Positions 19,807 through 28,909 of a DNA stretch of 64,000 nucleotides are shown in pieces (positions within the stretch are counted from its first letter, which is position 1; each line of letters opens with the position of its first letter). Below the pieces are notes generated by a model. It did not search any database and was not told where the DNA came from. It worked only from the letters and a program-made list of their open reading frames with translations. Both the position numbers and the translations under genes were made by a program. Where the stretch lies: positions 1-64,000 of the forward strand of contig NZ_LZHH01000016.1 in NCBI RefSeq assembly GCF_001690595.1, in the 5' to 3' direction. The stretch is from Gilliamella sp. Choc5-1 (GTDB lineage Bacteria; Pseudomonadota; Gammaproteobacteria; Enterobacterales; Orbaceae).

Positions 19807-20850
19807 TTACATGCAATTTAATAAAATTTTTCCGTTCATTGAATGACCATTCAAAGCGCTAACTTTCTGAACAAATTCATCAAAATTACCAACACCTGCA
19901 ATAAGTTCGTCAAGCATTATTTTTCCATCAACAAAAAATTGGCTAACTAGTTGCCACTCTTTTCCTGGCCAAGGTGCTGAATAGTTCATCCAACTGCCCA
20001 AAATTTGAAGTTCTTTTCGTAATATCAATCCAAATGTTTTTTCTGAAAGAGTTACATCATTATGTAATGTACCCACTAAACCAACTTTGGCTTTTGGGCC
20101 TGCTATTTCAATAGCTAGGCTAACGGTTGCTGGTGCGCCAGCGGTTTCTAATACCACTTGATCAAACCTATGAGGTAATAATGCATCATTAATCTCAGAC
20201 ACTGTCATATTCTTAGCATGATAAACAGCATCAGCACCTAATTTTTTGGCCAGATCTAATCGCTCTTCATTAATATCCAATACAGCGACAAACATAGCCC
20301 CCATTGCCTTTGCGCATTGCATGGCAAGTAAGCCAATAGTCCCCCCTCCAACAATCACCACATTTTTATTATGACAACCATCTGCCAATAACAGTGCATG
20401 CATTCCAACTGTCATTGGCTCAAAAAATGCGCCTTGTATAGGACTAACATCTTTGGGTAATTTGAAAGCACTTTTCTTATTAATTACAATATATTGTGCT
20501 AATCCTCCGGTTATTCTTGAACCAACAAATGTATAATGTTTACATAGAGAATAATAATGTTTTTGGCACTCATCACATTTAAAACAAGGTAATAAAGGTA
20601 CGCAAGAAATTAAATCACCAATATCAAACTCTGTGACATCACTGCCCATTTCGACAACCGTGCCACTAAATTCATGGCCAAGTGTGATTGGATAAAAATG
20701 TGCTCCATGATGAAAAATGCGTGGAATATCAGAACCGCATAACCCACAATATGCCACCTTTACCAGAATTTGATCTGATGAAGTGATTTGGGGCATTTCA
20801 ATATCTTCTACAGATAAAGTCCCCTCATCATTAACAACGACTGCTTTCAT
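19807..20850 (-). CDS. gatD: Galactitol-1-phosphate 5-dehydrogenase
   Basis: Zinc-dependent medium-chain dehydrogenase that oxidises galactitol-1-phosphate to tagatose-6-phosphate with NAD. At 347 residues it matches E. coli GatD (346). Catalytic zinc ligands Cys38 (GLCGSD), His59 and Glu60 (LGHEFSG) and the structural-zinc cysteines in PCFKCDECQKHYYSLC are present, and the Rossmann motif is VVIVGGGTIGLLAMQ. It is separated from gatC by 134 bases containing a strong hairpin, so its level may differ from the PTS genes. Confidence 0.95.
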   Translation of the reverse strand: MKAVVVNDEGTLSVEDIEMPQITSSDQILVKVAYCGLCGSDIPRIFHHGAHFYPITLGHEFSGTVVEMGSDVTEFDIGDLISCVPLLPCFKCDECQKHYYSLCKHYTFVGSRITGGLAQYIVINKKSAFKLPKDVSPIQGAFFEPMTVGMHALLLADGCHNKNVVIVGGGTIGLLAMQCAKAMGAMFVAVLDINEERLDLAKKLGADAVYHAKNMTVSEINDALLPHRFDQVVLETAGAPATVSLAIEIAGPKAKVGLVGTLHNDVTLSEKTFGLILRKELQILGSWMNYSAPWPGKEWQLVSQFFVDGKIMLDELIAGVGNFDEFVQKVSALNGHSMNGKILLNCM

Positions 20851-20891
20851 GTTATGTTCCTATGTTAATAATCAAATTAGGTTGCTGTTTT

Positions 20892-20919
20892 AACGTTCAC
20901 TGGGTTGTCAGTGAACGTT
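20892..20919. promoter_or_regulatory. Strong intercistronic hairpin between gatC and gatD
   Basis: AACGTTCACTG (20892-20902) pairs perfectly with CAGTGAACGTT (20909-20919) across a 6-base loop. There is no T-run on the minus strand after it, so it looks more like an RNA-stabilising or processing structure than a terminator. It could also be a DNA operator because the arms are a perfect 11-bp dyad. Confidence 0.6.
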
Positions 20920-20984
20920 ACTAGATAAATTTACAGCTTACTTTTTTTATTACCGATTCACACATTATCGGCATCGTCTACCCG

Positions 20985-22334
20985 TTACTTTTTCAACAAT
21001 AGTTTAAATTTTTGCGCCCGTTTCCATGTCAAAAATAAGCAAAATAGATAAAAAATTCCGATACAAGTAAATCCAATAGGCTGTTTCAAATTAACAAGCT
21101 GAACCAAAATATAAGTAATTGGCGAACCACCTTGATCCATTGCGCCAACTGAAATGCCATTACTTGCAGTAATGGTGCCAGCATTAACAGCAAGTTGCGT
21201 GGTTAACGGCACCATTTGAGTGGCGATCCATAAGGTAATAGCAATAATAATTGATCCAGAAATAATAATTCTAAATAGATTGCCTTGATGAATAGCTACT
21301 CCCATAGCGATAAAAAAGCCAATGGTTGCCAAATCACCAAATGGTAGGACTTCATTACCAGGAAGCACAATGGCAATGAAAATACTTAAAGGAATAAAAA
21401 TCAAACTAGCAGAAACAACGGTTGAATGACCTAACAATAATGCTGGATCTAAACCAATAAGGAAGTCTTGCCCACCAAATTTAGATTGTAAATGTTTGCG
21501 TGCTTGTTTAGATATTGGAGTTAAACCATCCATAATTGGTTTTATCACTCTTGGCATTAACAGCATTACCGCAGCGGTTTGAATTGCAAGTTGTAAGGTT
21601 TGCTTGACACCATAACCCGCTAATAAACCTAGTAAAATGCCCATAAATAAACCTACGGTGACTGGTTCACCAAATGCGCCAAATCTTTTTTGCATATCAA
21701 CAGCATTAAAATTAATTTTATTAATGCCTGGTATTTTTTCGATAACAGTATCAACAAATACCGCTATCGGGCCACAATATGCCGAAGTTCCATGTGGTAC
21801 AGCAATACCATCAAGCTCAAAAAAATCTTTGGTATCTTTAGCAAACCAATCTCCTAATTTATAAGCAATAATCGCATGCACAATCACACCAGCAATACCA
21901 AGCCAGTAAGAGCTTGTTGCAATGTAAACTAACGCTCCACTAAATGTCATATGCCAAATATTCCAAATATCCACATTAACAACTCGGGTTAATTTTAAAA
22001 GTAACATCACAATGTTAACGGCAATAGCAATAGGAATTGCAACTAGCGCAATTTGCGAAGCCCAAGTCATAGGGGCAGCGCCAGGCCAACCAACATCAAC
22101 AACATTTAGGCTAATATCAAATCGTTCTGCCATAGCTTGGGCTGCAGGTCCAACTGAACTGGTTAATAATCCCACTACTAAACCAATACCAACAAAGCCA
22201 ATTCCAATATGAATACCTGCTTTTAATGCATCCCCCACTTTCATTCTTAATGAGAGTGAGAAGAGAATAATCACAATGGGCAACATCACTGATGGACCAA
22301 GATCCAAAATGTACTGCATAATTTCAGTAAACAT
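20985..22334 (-). CDS. gatC: PTS galactitol permease, EIIC component
   Basis: Inner-membrane transport channel of the galactitol phosphotransferase system, 449 residues (E. coli GatC 451). It has a dozen or so hydrophobic segments and the family blocks GIGFVGIGLVVGLL, DVGWPGAAPMTWASQI and HGTSAYCGPIAVFVD. It starts four bases after the gatB stop and works with GatA and GatB to import galactitol as galactitol-1-phosphate. Confidence 0.95.
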   Translation of the reverse strand: MFTEIMQYILDLGPSVMLPIVIILFSLSLRMKVGDALKAGIHIGIGFVGIGLVVGLLTSSVGPAAQAMAERFDISLNVVDVGWPGAAPMTWASQIALVAIPIAIAVNIVMLLLKLTRVVNVDIWNIWHMTFSGALVYIATSSYWLGIAGVIVHAIIAYKLGDWFAKDTKDFFELDGIAVPHGTSAYCGPIAVFVDTVIEKIPGINKINFNAVDMQKRFGAFGEPVTVGLFMGILLGLLAGYGVKQTLQLAIQTAAVMLLMPRVIKPIMDGLTPISKQARKHLQSKFGGQDFLIGLDPALLLGHSTVVSASLIFIPLSIFIAIVLPGNEVLPFGDLATIGFFIAMGVAIHQGNLFRIIISGSIIIAITLWIATQMVPLTTQLAVNAGTITASNGISVGAMDQGGSPITYILVQLVNLKQPIGFTCIGIFYLFCLFLTWKRAQKFKLLLKK

Positions 22335-22338
22335 ATTC

Positions 22339-22623
22339 TTATCCTTTTAAAATAGATAATATTTTTGCTTTTAACTGCTCAATTCCAACGCCAGATACAA
22401 ATGGCATACCATGCACAATCGGAATATCATCAAATGTTTGATCCATCTTTGCTGTAGTACAAATCAGGTCGACATCATCAATAAAGGTACTAATTTCATT
22501 AATCCGACACTGTACTAGATCAAGCTCAATATTATTTTCATTACATAACTCTTTTATCTCATCAGCTGCTAAAGTTGATGTTGCAACTGCACCACCACAT
22601 GCAACAATAATCTTTTTTTTCAT
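22339..22623 (-). CDS. gatB: PTS galactitol EIIB component
   Basis: Cytoplasmic EIIB of the galactitol PTS, 94 residues (E. coli 94). The phosphorylated cysteine is Cys9 in [13 protein letters not shown], the lactate/ascorbate-type EIIB loop. It receives phosphate from GatA and passes it to the sugar carried by GatC. It lies 17 bases after gatA. Confidence 0.95.
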   Translation of the reverse strand: MKKKIIVACGGAVATSTLAADEIKELCNENNIELDLVQCRINEISTFIDDVDLICTTAKMDQTFDDIPIVHGMPFVSGVGIEQLKAKILSILKG

Positions 22624-22640
22624 AATGCCTCCTAAACAAC

Positions 22641-23093
22641 TTATTGATTAAATATCACTTTATTAAAATGTTCGGCAATTGCATCTTGCGGACTATTTAA
22701 TAAAAAATGATAAAATTCTTTATTTTGTAGACTTGTAAAAAGCGTTTTTAAAAGTGTTAGCTGATCTGTTGGTGAAGTAACAACCAATGAAATAATTAAT
22801 GAAACTTCAACAGTTCCATCGTCATCTGCTCGTTGGAATAAAACAGGAGATAGAGAGCGAAGAATAAAGACCGCAGGGGTATTTGCATGTTCAGCTTCAC
22901 AATGTGGAATAGCTACAGCATAACCATCGAGTAAAATACCCGTTGGAAATGAAGCTTCCCTATCAATCAAAGCTTTCAAATGGCTTTCTTTTACAATACC
23001 TTTTTGCTGTAATTGCTGGCTCAGATAAGTTAGCAAATCTAACCTATTGTTAAAACTAACATTATCATTAATAATAAGCTGACATTCTCTCAT
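22641..23093 (-). CDS. gatA: PTS galactitol EIIA component
   Basis: Cytoplasmic EIIA (fructose/mannitol-type fold). The phosphorylated histidine is His64 in [10 protein letters not shown]. The ATG at 23093 (MRECQ) is preferred to one 12 bases upstream because GGAG lies six bases before it, inside the longer reading; this gives 150 residues, the E. coli GatA length. First gene of gatABC(D), divergent from gntK with a 292-base shared regulatory region. Confidence 0.94.
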   Translation of the reverse strand: MRECQLIINDNVSFNNRLDLLTYLSQQLQQKGIVKESHLKALIDREASFPTGILLDGYAVAIPHCEAEHANTPAVFILRSLSPVLFQRADDDGTVEVSLIISLVVTSPTDQLTLLKTLFTSLQNKEFYHFLLNSPQDAIAEHFNKVIFNQ

Positions 23094-23140
23094 TTTATTC
23101 TCCATTTTTTGTCTTTTTTATGTTACTCTTTAAATCATAA

Positions 23141-23192
23141 CTTTCGAAAACAAAAACCATATCGAAAGATTAATTACTTTCGAACAAAAAAA
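23141..23192 (-). promoter_or_regulatory. TTTCGAA cluster, candidate GatR operators
   Basis: Within 52 bases upstream of gatA there are CTTTCGAAAACAAAAA (23141-23156), the inverted TCGAAAG (23162-23168) and CTTTCGAACAAAAA (23177-23190). DeoR-family repressors typically bind repeated TTTCG-containing sites of this kind, and GatR is encoded in the same locus. A TTTTTCGAAAA motif also precedes gatR. The binding partner is inferred. Confidence 0.55.
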
Positions 23193-23285
23193 CAAATAGG
23201 ATTTTATATTTTTGTGATCGAAATCTATTTTTTTTAATAAGCATTGTTTCTCAAATCAGTATAAAGACACATTCCAACAGCAAAT

Positions 23286-23301
23286 TATGATCAAGATCAC
23301 A
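23286..23301 (+). promoter_or_regulatory. CRP-like binding site
   Basis: TATGATCAAGATCACA matches the CRP consensus TGTGA-N6-TCACA at nine of ten positions. It lies 100 bases before gntK, upstream of a TAAAAT -10-like box (about 23332), and also sits in the gatA upstream region, so it could activate either direction. Confidence 0.6.
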
Positions 23302-23345
23302 AAAATTACTTTTTTAGATTGCAATAAAAGATTAAAATGCCAAAA

Positions 23346-23359
23346 TGTTACCCGTAACA
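23346..23359 (+). promoter_or_regulatory. GntR-type operator upstream of gntK
   Basis: TGTTACCCGTAACA is a near-perfect dyad equivalent to the E. coli GntR gluconate operator (TGTTACCGGTAACA). It lies 27 bases before gntK and just downstream of the putative -10, a position suited to repression. The cognate LacI-family repressor is not in the window. Confidence 0.8.
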
Positions 23360-23385
23360 AAATGTGAGTATACTAAGGATTAGCA

Positions 23386-23916
23386 ATGACTAAAAAAAGC
23401 AAACAAGTTTTTGTATTAATGGGAGTGTCGGGTTGTGGCAAATCAGCGGTGGCTAAACAAGTTGCTTATAATTTAGATGCTGCTTTTTTAGATGGTGATT
23501 TTTTACATCCTAAGTCTAATATTCTAAAAATGCGTAGTGGCACACCATTAAATGATGAAGATCGTATGCCTTGGCTTAGTTTAATCAGTAATGCCGCTTT
23601 TGCCATGAGTAATGTCAATGATGTGTCGATTATTATTTGTTCGGCATTAAAAAAACAATATCGAGATATTATCCGTGGTGAGAATGAAAACGTTCATTTT
23701 ATCTATTTAAAAGGCGATTACGATGTCATTGCAGAACGTTTAGCTAAACGTCAAGGTCACTACCAAAAAACTGGCATGCTTCAATCGCAATTTGACACTC
23801 TTGAAGAACCAACTACTGATGAAAACGATGTCTACAAAATAGACATTGCACAGCCATTAGTCAATGTTGTCCATGATACAGAACAAGTCATTCGTTCCAT
23901 ATGTCATTGTGAATAA
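23386..23916 (+). CDS. gntK: Gluconokinase
   Basis: Phosphorylates gluconate to 6-phosphogluconate with ATP. The 176-residue protein (E. coli GntK 175) has the P-loop GVSGCGKS at residues 13-20, the FLDGDFLHP substrate motif, the ICSALKKQYRD stretch and the lid residues VIAERLAKRQGH. AAGGA lies six bases before the ATG. It is followed after 45 bases by edd, giving a two-gene gluconate/Entner-Doudoroff unit under a GntR-like operator and a CRP-like site. The gluconate permease is elsewhere. Confidence 0.95.
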   Translation: MTKKSKQVFVLMGVSGCGKSAVAKQVAYNLDAAFLDGDFLHPKSNILKMRSGTPLNDEDRMPWLSLISNAAFAMSNVNDVSIIICSALKKQYRDIIRGENENVHFIYLKGDYDVIAERLAKRQGHYQKTGMLQSQFDTLEEPTTDENDVYKIDIAQPLVNVVHDTEQVIRSICHCE

Positions 23917-23961
23917 TAGCAATAGAATAAAAAGAATAATATAACAAATGTCGAGGTTAAT

Positions 23962-25767
23962 GTGAATCCAACTGTTCAAGCTGTAACAAAACGTATTATT
24001 GAGCGTTCAAAAGCAACGCGCGAGGCTTATTTACAAAAAATAGAACGAGCAATGCTCAATAAAGTAACTCGAGCCAGCTTACCTTGTAGCAACTTAGCTC
24101 ACGGTTTTGCTGCTTGTTGTATTGATGATAAAAATGATCTAAAAAATATTCTAAAAAGCAATATTGGAATCATTAGCTCTTACAACGACATGCTTTCGGC
24201 ACATAAACCTTATGAATATTATCCTGAACAAATCCGAAAAGTTCTACATGAAGTGGGTGCGGTTGGGCAAATGGCGGGGGGAGTGCCGGCAATGTGTGAT
24301 GGCGTTACCCAAGGCGAGCCGGGGATGGAGCTGTCATTAATGAGCCGAGACATCATTGCCATGTCTGTTGCTGTTGGCCTTTCACACAATATGTTTGACG
24401 GCGCACTATACCTTGGCATTTGCGATAAAATTGTACCGGGCTTATTTGTAGGCGCATTAGCATTTGGGCATTTGCCAGCAATTTTTGTTCCTGCAGGACC
24501 AATGCCATCAGGCTTATCGAATAAAGAAAAAGTACGCATTCGCCAACTCTATTCTGAAGGTAAGGCTTCTCGTGAAGATTTGTTAGAGTCAGAATCGGCA
24601 TCATATCACACTAGCGGAACTTGTACTTTTTATGGCACCGCCAATAGTAACCAAATGGTTATTGAATTAATGGGATTACATTTACCTGGTGCTGCCTTTG
24701 TTCATCCAGAAACCGCACTGCGTTTTGAATTAACTAATGCGGCGGCTAAACAAATTACACGCCTAACAAAACAATCAGGTAACTATATGCCTGTGGGTAA
24801 AATGGTAGACGAAAAGGTCATCGTCAATGGCTTAGTTGCATTACTGGCAACCGGCGGATCAACTAATTTAACCATGCATATTGTCGCAATGGCGAAAGCG
24901 GCTGGAATTATTATTAATTGGGATGATATTTCAGATCTTTCAACTGTTGTACCACTACTTTGCCGAATTTATCCGAACGGTCCTGCTGATATTAACTATT
25001 TCCAAGCAGCAGGGGGAACGTCTTTATTGGTTCGAGAATTACTCGCTGGAGGCTTATTACATGAAGATGTTGAAACCGTTGCCGGTCATGGTCTTAGCCG
25101 TTACACCAAAGAACCAATTTTAGAAAATGGCAAATTACTTTACCGTGAAGGTCCAACCAAATCATTAGACGAAAACGTCATCGCCTCGATTAAAAAACCA
25201 TTTAACTCGCATGGTGGATTAAAAGTTATGTCAGGCAACCTAGGGCGAGCAGTAATGAAAACATCCGCTATTGAGCCTGAACATCAAATTATCGAAGCAC
25301 CTGCGGTTGTTTTTAATAGCCAATATGATTTAGATGCTGATTATAAAGCAGGAAAATTAGATAAAGATTGTGTTGTTGTTGTACGCTATCAAGGGCCAAA
25401 AGCGATTGGCATGCCAGAATTGCATAAACTGATAACCCCACTAGGCGTGCTACAAGATAAAGGCTATAAAGTCGCCTTATTAACCGATGGTCGCTTATCA
25501 GGTGCTTCAGGCAAAGTTCCTGCTGCTATTCATGTCACACCAGAAGCTTATGATGGCGGTTTACTAAGTAAAGTTCAAGAAGGCGACATGATTCGTGTTA
25601 ACGGCCAAACTGGCGAAATAACATTACTTGTTGATGAAGTTGAATTAGCTAAACGTGAGCCTGAAAAATTTGACTTAACCGACTCACATCATGGCTATGG
25701 ACGTGAACTGTTCACCGTTATTCGTGAAAACTTAACCTCGGCCGAAGAAGGTGCAGTAAGCTTTTAA
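23962..25767 (+). CDS. edd: Phosphogluconate dehydratase
   Basis: Dehydrates 6-phosphogluconate to KDPG, the first dedicated Entner-Doudoroff step, using a [4Fe-4S] cluster. The 601-residue protein (E. coli 603) carries the IlvD/Edd motifs [41 protein letters not shown] and the C-terminal [13 protein letters not shown]. It starts with GTG at 23962, preceded by GAGG at five bases. eda, the aldolase gene usually next to edd, is absent here. A hairpin lies just past the stop. Confidence 0.96.
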   Translation: MNPTVQAVTKRIIERSKATREAYLQKIERAMLNKVTRASLPCSNLAHGFAACCIDDKNDLKNILKSNIGIISSYNDMLSAHKPYEYYPEQIRKVLHEVGAVGQMAGGVPAMCDGVTQGEPGMELSLMSRDIIAMSVAVGLSHNMFDGALYLGICDKIVPGLFVGALAFGHLPAIFVPAGPMPSGLSNKEKVRIRQLYSEGKASREDLLESESASYHTSGTCTFYGTANSNQMVIELMGLHLPGAAFVHPETALRFELTNAAAKQITRLTKQSGNYMPVGKMVDEKVIVNGLVALLATGGSTNLTMHIVAMAKAAGIIINWDDISDLSTVVPLLCRIYPNGPADINYFQAAGGTSLLVRELLAGGLLHEDVETVAGHGLSRYTKEPILENGKLLYREGPTKSLDENVIASIKKPFNSHGGLKVMSGNLGRAVMKTSAIEPEHQIIEAPAVVFNSQYDLDADYKAGKLDKDCVVVVRYQGPKAIGMPELHKLITPLGVLQDKGYKVALLTDGRLSGASGKVPAAIHVTPEAYDGGLLSKVQEGDMIRVNGQTGEITLLVDEVELAKREPEKFDLTDSHHGYGRELFTVIRENLTSAEEGAVSF

Positions 25768-25776
25768 TGCTAAAAA

Positions 25777-25797
25777 TCTGCCGCATATTGCGGCAGA
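25777..25797. terminator. Hairpin after edd
   Basis: TCTGCCGC (25777-25784) pairs with GCGGCAGA (25790-25797) around ATATT. On the plus strand it ends the edd transcript region but is followed by AACTGACC, without a T-run. On the minus strand it is followed by TTTTT (25772-25776), so the intrinsic-terminator orientation is actually leftward. Confidence 0.6.
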
Positions 25798-25833
25798 AAC
25801 TGACCAACCAGTCTCGCTGTAGAAATTCTTCAT

Positions 25834-26403
25834 GTTGTTTACACTGCTTTGAGATGCTCTGTAATAAATATCCATAAAAAAACAAAATTAACACCCTATC
25901 ACAAACAAGCGATAGGGTGCTGATATCATAAAGAAAAATAACTGTCACCAATTTAGCTAAAGCCGATAACAAAACCTATCTGGGTGAAATACTGCAGGTT
26001 ATTACCAAAGGTCTACCTTTACTTAAAAATCAAACAAAGCAGAAAACTAGAGAATATTCTATAACTTATATATATTTGATTTTATTGTTTTTTATACATA
26101 AACGTAGTGCACTCCTGAAACTTTTTAACAAAATTTATATTCCCTTGATTTATTTAGATAAACTGAGTGATAACCGGTATATCAAGCAAAAATCACCGGT
26201 CCACAAATGAATAGAAAAACTGAAATAGTGATACATACGTTAATGGGAAGTTATAGCATCAGCCAATATTTAACGACTCAAAAACGAAAACAAAAGCGCA
26301 AACGCTTGATTAATTTTTATAGTACCGTTAAACCTTATAAAACAATGTTAAGAAAACACCTTAGCGTTTTAAAGGATTATTTTAACCATGAAATGTAAAC
26401 AAC
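25834..26403. mobile_element. Decayed transposon-like repeat, copy 2 (570 bp)
   Basis: Bounded by GTTGTTTACA (25834-25843) and its reverse complement TGTAAACAAC (26394-26403). It is an inverted homologue of 6326-7059 along most of its length, shorter on one side by about 170 bases and longer by about 50 near 26315-26365. Shared stretches include ACTAGAGAATATTC and ACGTTTATGTATAAAAA. Two short ORFs (26207-26398 plus and 25718-25972 minus) fall in it and have no recognisable function. Together with the IS481 scrap this explains most of the 918-base gap between edd and the SLC13 gene; 26500-26685 shows nothing. Confidence 0.75.
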
Positions 26404-26420
26404 TTGGCGTTTTCCTACAC

Positions 26421-26498
26421 TTATTGAACGTTACCGAGTTGTTTTGCTAATTCTAGCAGTCCTAATTTAGGTTTAATGATTTTGGCGGTTTGATTCAT
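26421..26498 (-). pseudogene. IS481-family transposase, N-terminal remnant
   Basis: On the minus strand an ATG at 26498, with AGGAGA at a good distance, begins MNQTAKIIKPKLGLLELAKQ and continues LGNV before hitting a stop at 26421. This is the start of the helix-turn-helix region of IS481-type transposases, which normally continues SQACKVMGYSRDTFYR. Only about 25 codons survive. It abuts the right end of the repeat at 26403, so the two may be remnants of nested insertions. Confidence 0.7.
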
Positions 26499-26685
26499 TT
26501 CTGGCTCTCCTTTTTATTTTATAAAACAACTTAAATATCAAATTAAGTAAAGACTATTACAACTTAATATTAAAACAAGAAAATAAATGATAAAAAAACG
26601 CAGCCAAATAAATTGAAAATATTCCCTACAACAATAAATCAAGGTATTATGTCTAAAATAAAATCTACCTCATAGAGTTATTTTT

Positions 26686-28593
26686 GTGGAACAATTGTCA
26701 TCTCATCATGGCGTTATGTCATCAATTACTGCTTTTTTACCTGATTACTTAATTCAACATTATCCACTCATTATTGTTTGCTCATTGCTATTTATCGCTA
26801 TTTTGTTATTTTCATTCAGCAAATTAAGAATGGATATCATTGCCTTACTTACAATTACAGCAATCACCATCACTGGCGTACTAACTCCAGCCGAAGCATT
26901 AGCAGGTTTTAGTGATCCCAACATAATTTTAATTGCTTTATTATTTATTATTGGTGAAAGCCTAGTTAGAACAGGCATATCATACAAAATGAGTGAATAC
27001 ATACTAAAAATTGCAGGTAAAAATGACATCCGCATTATTACCTATATTATGCTAGGCGCAGCTTTGCTTGGCTCAATAATGAGCTCAACGGGTGTTGTTG
27101 CGATTTTTATCCCTGTTGCCATTAGCATTGCTAATCACACAGGCATACACGTTAAAAAATTAATGATGCCGCTTTGTATTGCAGCATTAATTAGTGGCAT
27201 GATGACACTAGTTGCAACGGCGCCAAACCTTGTTGTCAATAGTGAGCTAAATCACTTCAAATTAAAAGAGTTTAGTTTTTTTTCCATTACTCCAATTGGT
27301 TTAGGCGTTTTAGTTGTTGGGGTCATTTATTGTGTGTTAACACGTAATTGGTTGCTCACAGCTGAACAAGTCACCCCAACCAACACCCAACCGCAAAGAC
27401 GAAAAATTACCGATTTAATCCGTGACTATAAATTAATTGGTCGTGCCCACCGCGCACAAATATTAGCGGGATCGCCTTTTGTTGGTCGCACAATTGATGG
27501 CTTGCATTTGCGTAGTGAACATGGCGTAAATGTTATTGGTATTGAACGTTGGCGCAAATTTCACAAAGTATTAATTCCTGTTAATGGCTCAACTGAGTTT
27601 CGTGAAAATGATATTTTGCTACTTGATATGTCGCACTCCGAAGCCGATTATCGCACTTTTTTAACTACCAACAACCTTGAGCCCAAAGTTTTACGAGGCG
27701 AATATTTTTCTGAACAAGTTAAAGAAGTCGGCATGGCCGAAGTTGCCCTACTTCCTGAATCAACACTTTGCGGTAAAACCCTAAACGAAATTGATTTTAG
27801 AGGGAAATACTTTCTAACCGTTATCGGAATTTGGCGCAATCACGCACCAGTTGAAACAAACAACTTATTCCAAGAACGATTAGAAATGAGCGACACATTA
27901 TTAGTCTGTGGTGACTGGGGCTCGATTCAAAAGTTACAAACTCGCACCAATGATTTTGTCGTATTAGATTACCCCGCAGATATCGACGACATAGCACCAG
28001 CAAGCACTCAAGCACCAGCGGCATTAATCAACCTAGCAATCATGATAACCTTAATGGTAACAGGCATTGTGCCAAACGTTGTTGCAGCCTTAATTGCCTG
28101 TTTACTGATGGGAGCAACACGTTGCATTGATATGACCAATGCCTATAAATCAATACACTGGCCAACCTTAATATTAATTATCGGTATGATGCCATTTGCA
28201 TTAGCGCTCAACAAAACGGGCGGTATTTCGCTCATATCAGCTTGGCTTGAAGTTCATCTACGCAGCTTTGGTCCATACATGGTGCTAACATTTATCTTCT
28301 TACTCTGCTCAACTGTCGGATTATTCATATCCAATACCGCAACCGCAATCTTAATTGCGCCTATCGCCATTGATTTAGCATTAAAATTTGGTTATTCACC
28401 CCATCCTTTTGCCATGACAGTTGCCATTGCTACATCGGCATCATTCATCACGCCCGTATCATCGCCAATTAAAACTATGGTCGTTGCGCCTGGTGGGTAT
28501 AGTTTTGGAGATTTTGTCAAAATTGGCGTACCGTTAACGTTTTTAGTAATGGCGGTAGATATTGCTTTAGTACCGGGGTTTTTTCCGTTTTAA
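26686..28593 (+). CDS. SLC13/DASS-type anion transporter with TrkA-C domains
   Basis: A 635-residue inner-membrane protein of the ArsB/NhaD superfamily, similar in layout to E. coli YfbS: N-terminal helices, a cytoplasmic insert of two TrkA-C (RCK_C) regulatory domains (about residues 240-420), then C-terminal helices. The membrane signature SNTATAILIAPIAIDLAL and the segment ending ATSASFITPVSSPIKTMVVAPGGY are typical of this Na+-coupled family. It starts with GTG at 26686, with a weak AGAG upstream; Met11 is an alternative. Likely substrates are sulfate, phosphate or dicarboxylates; none can be chosen from sequence. Confidence 0.85.
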   Translation: MEQLSSHHGVMSSITAFLPDYLIQHYPLIIVCSLLFIAILLFSFSKLRMDIIALLTITAITITGVLTPAEALAGFSDPNIILIALLFIIGESLVRTGISYKMSEYILKIAGKNDIRIITYIMLGAALLGSIMSSTGVVAIFIPVAISIANHTGIHVKKLMMPLCIAALISGMMTLVATAPNLVVNSELNHFKLKEFSFFSITPIGLGVLVVGVIYCVLTRNWLLTAEQVTPTNTQPQRRKITDLIRDYKLIGRAHRAQILAGSPFVGRTIDGLHLRSEHGVNVIGIERWRKFHKVLIPVNGSTEFRENDILLLDMSHSEADYRTFLTTNNLEPKVLRGEYFSEQVKEVGMAEVALLPESTLCGKTLNEIDFRGKYFLTVIGIWRNHAPVETNNLFQERLEMSDTLLVCGDWGSIQKLQTRTNDFVVLDYPADIDDIAPASTQAPAALINLAIMITLMVTGIVPNVVAALIACLLMGATRCIDMTNAYKSIHWPTLILIIGMMPFALALNKTGGISLISAWLEVHLRSFGPYMVLTFIFLLCSTVGLFISNTATAILIAPIAIDLALKFGYSPHPFAMTVAIATSASFITPVSSPIKTMVVAPGGYSFGDFVKIGVPLTFLVMAVDIALVPGFFPF

Positions 28594-28673
28594 AGCCTAA
28601 TTATGGTAATGATTGAAAATAATTTTAATAGACAAACATATTTTATTAAATTGAGAAATAGGAGAATTAAAAA

Positions 28674-28909
28674 ATGATGGATGTTTTACAAGATATTATA
28701 GGACGTGCATTTTTTTTACATTAATTATCGGATTGTTGATTTTTGTAGGCTTATTTATTCAATTGCTATGTAACGTAATTATAAAGCAAGTAAAATCAGA
28801 TAAAATAAGTGATAAAATATTGATGAAACACTATAATATGTTAAAAAAATACAAAGATAATGTTTTTTTTCATTTTTGTGCTACGGCATTCTTTATAGGT
28901 ATGGTATGA
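28674..28909 (+). pseudogene. Small membrane protein gene with frameshift
   Basis: An ATG with AGGAGA seven or so bases upstream begins MMDVLQDIIGRAFF but stops after 16 codons. Changing the T8 run at 28710-28717 to nine T restores an open frame of about 78 codons to 28909, encoding a hydrophobic helix LIIGLLIFVGLFIQLL followed by a lysine-rich tail and a second hydrophobic end. The good ribosome site and clean frame suggest a recently broken or slippage-controlled gene. It could also be a sequencing error in the homopolymer. I recognise no family. Confidence 0.5.

Noticed and set aside
25718-25972. 84-codon minus-strand ORF past the edd stop
   Set aside because: It overlaps edd and a hairpin, has no good start, and similar sequence in copy 1 is interrupted; the resemblance reflects the repeat, not a gene.
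26207-26398. 63-codon plus-strand ORF within the repeat
   Set aside because: Copy 1 lacks about 50 bases in the middle of this frame and shows no equivalent ORF, and there is no ribosome site or family match. It is treated as repeat sequence.
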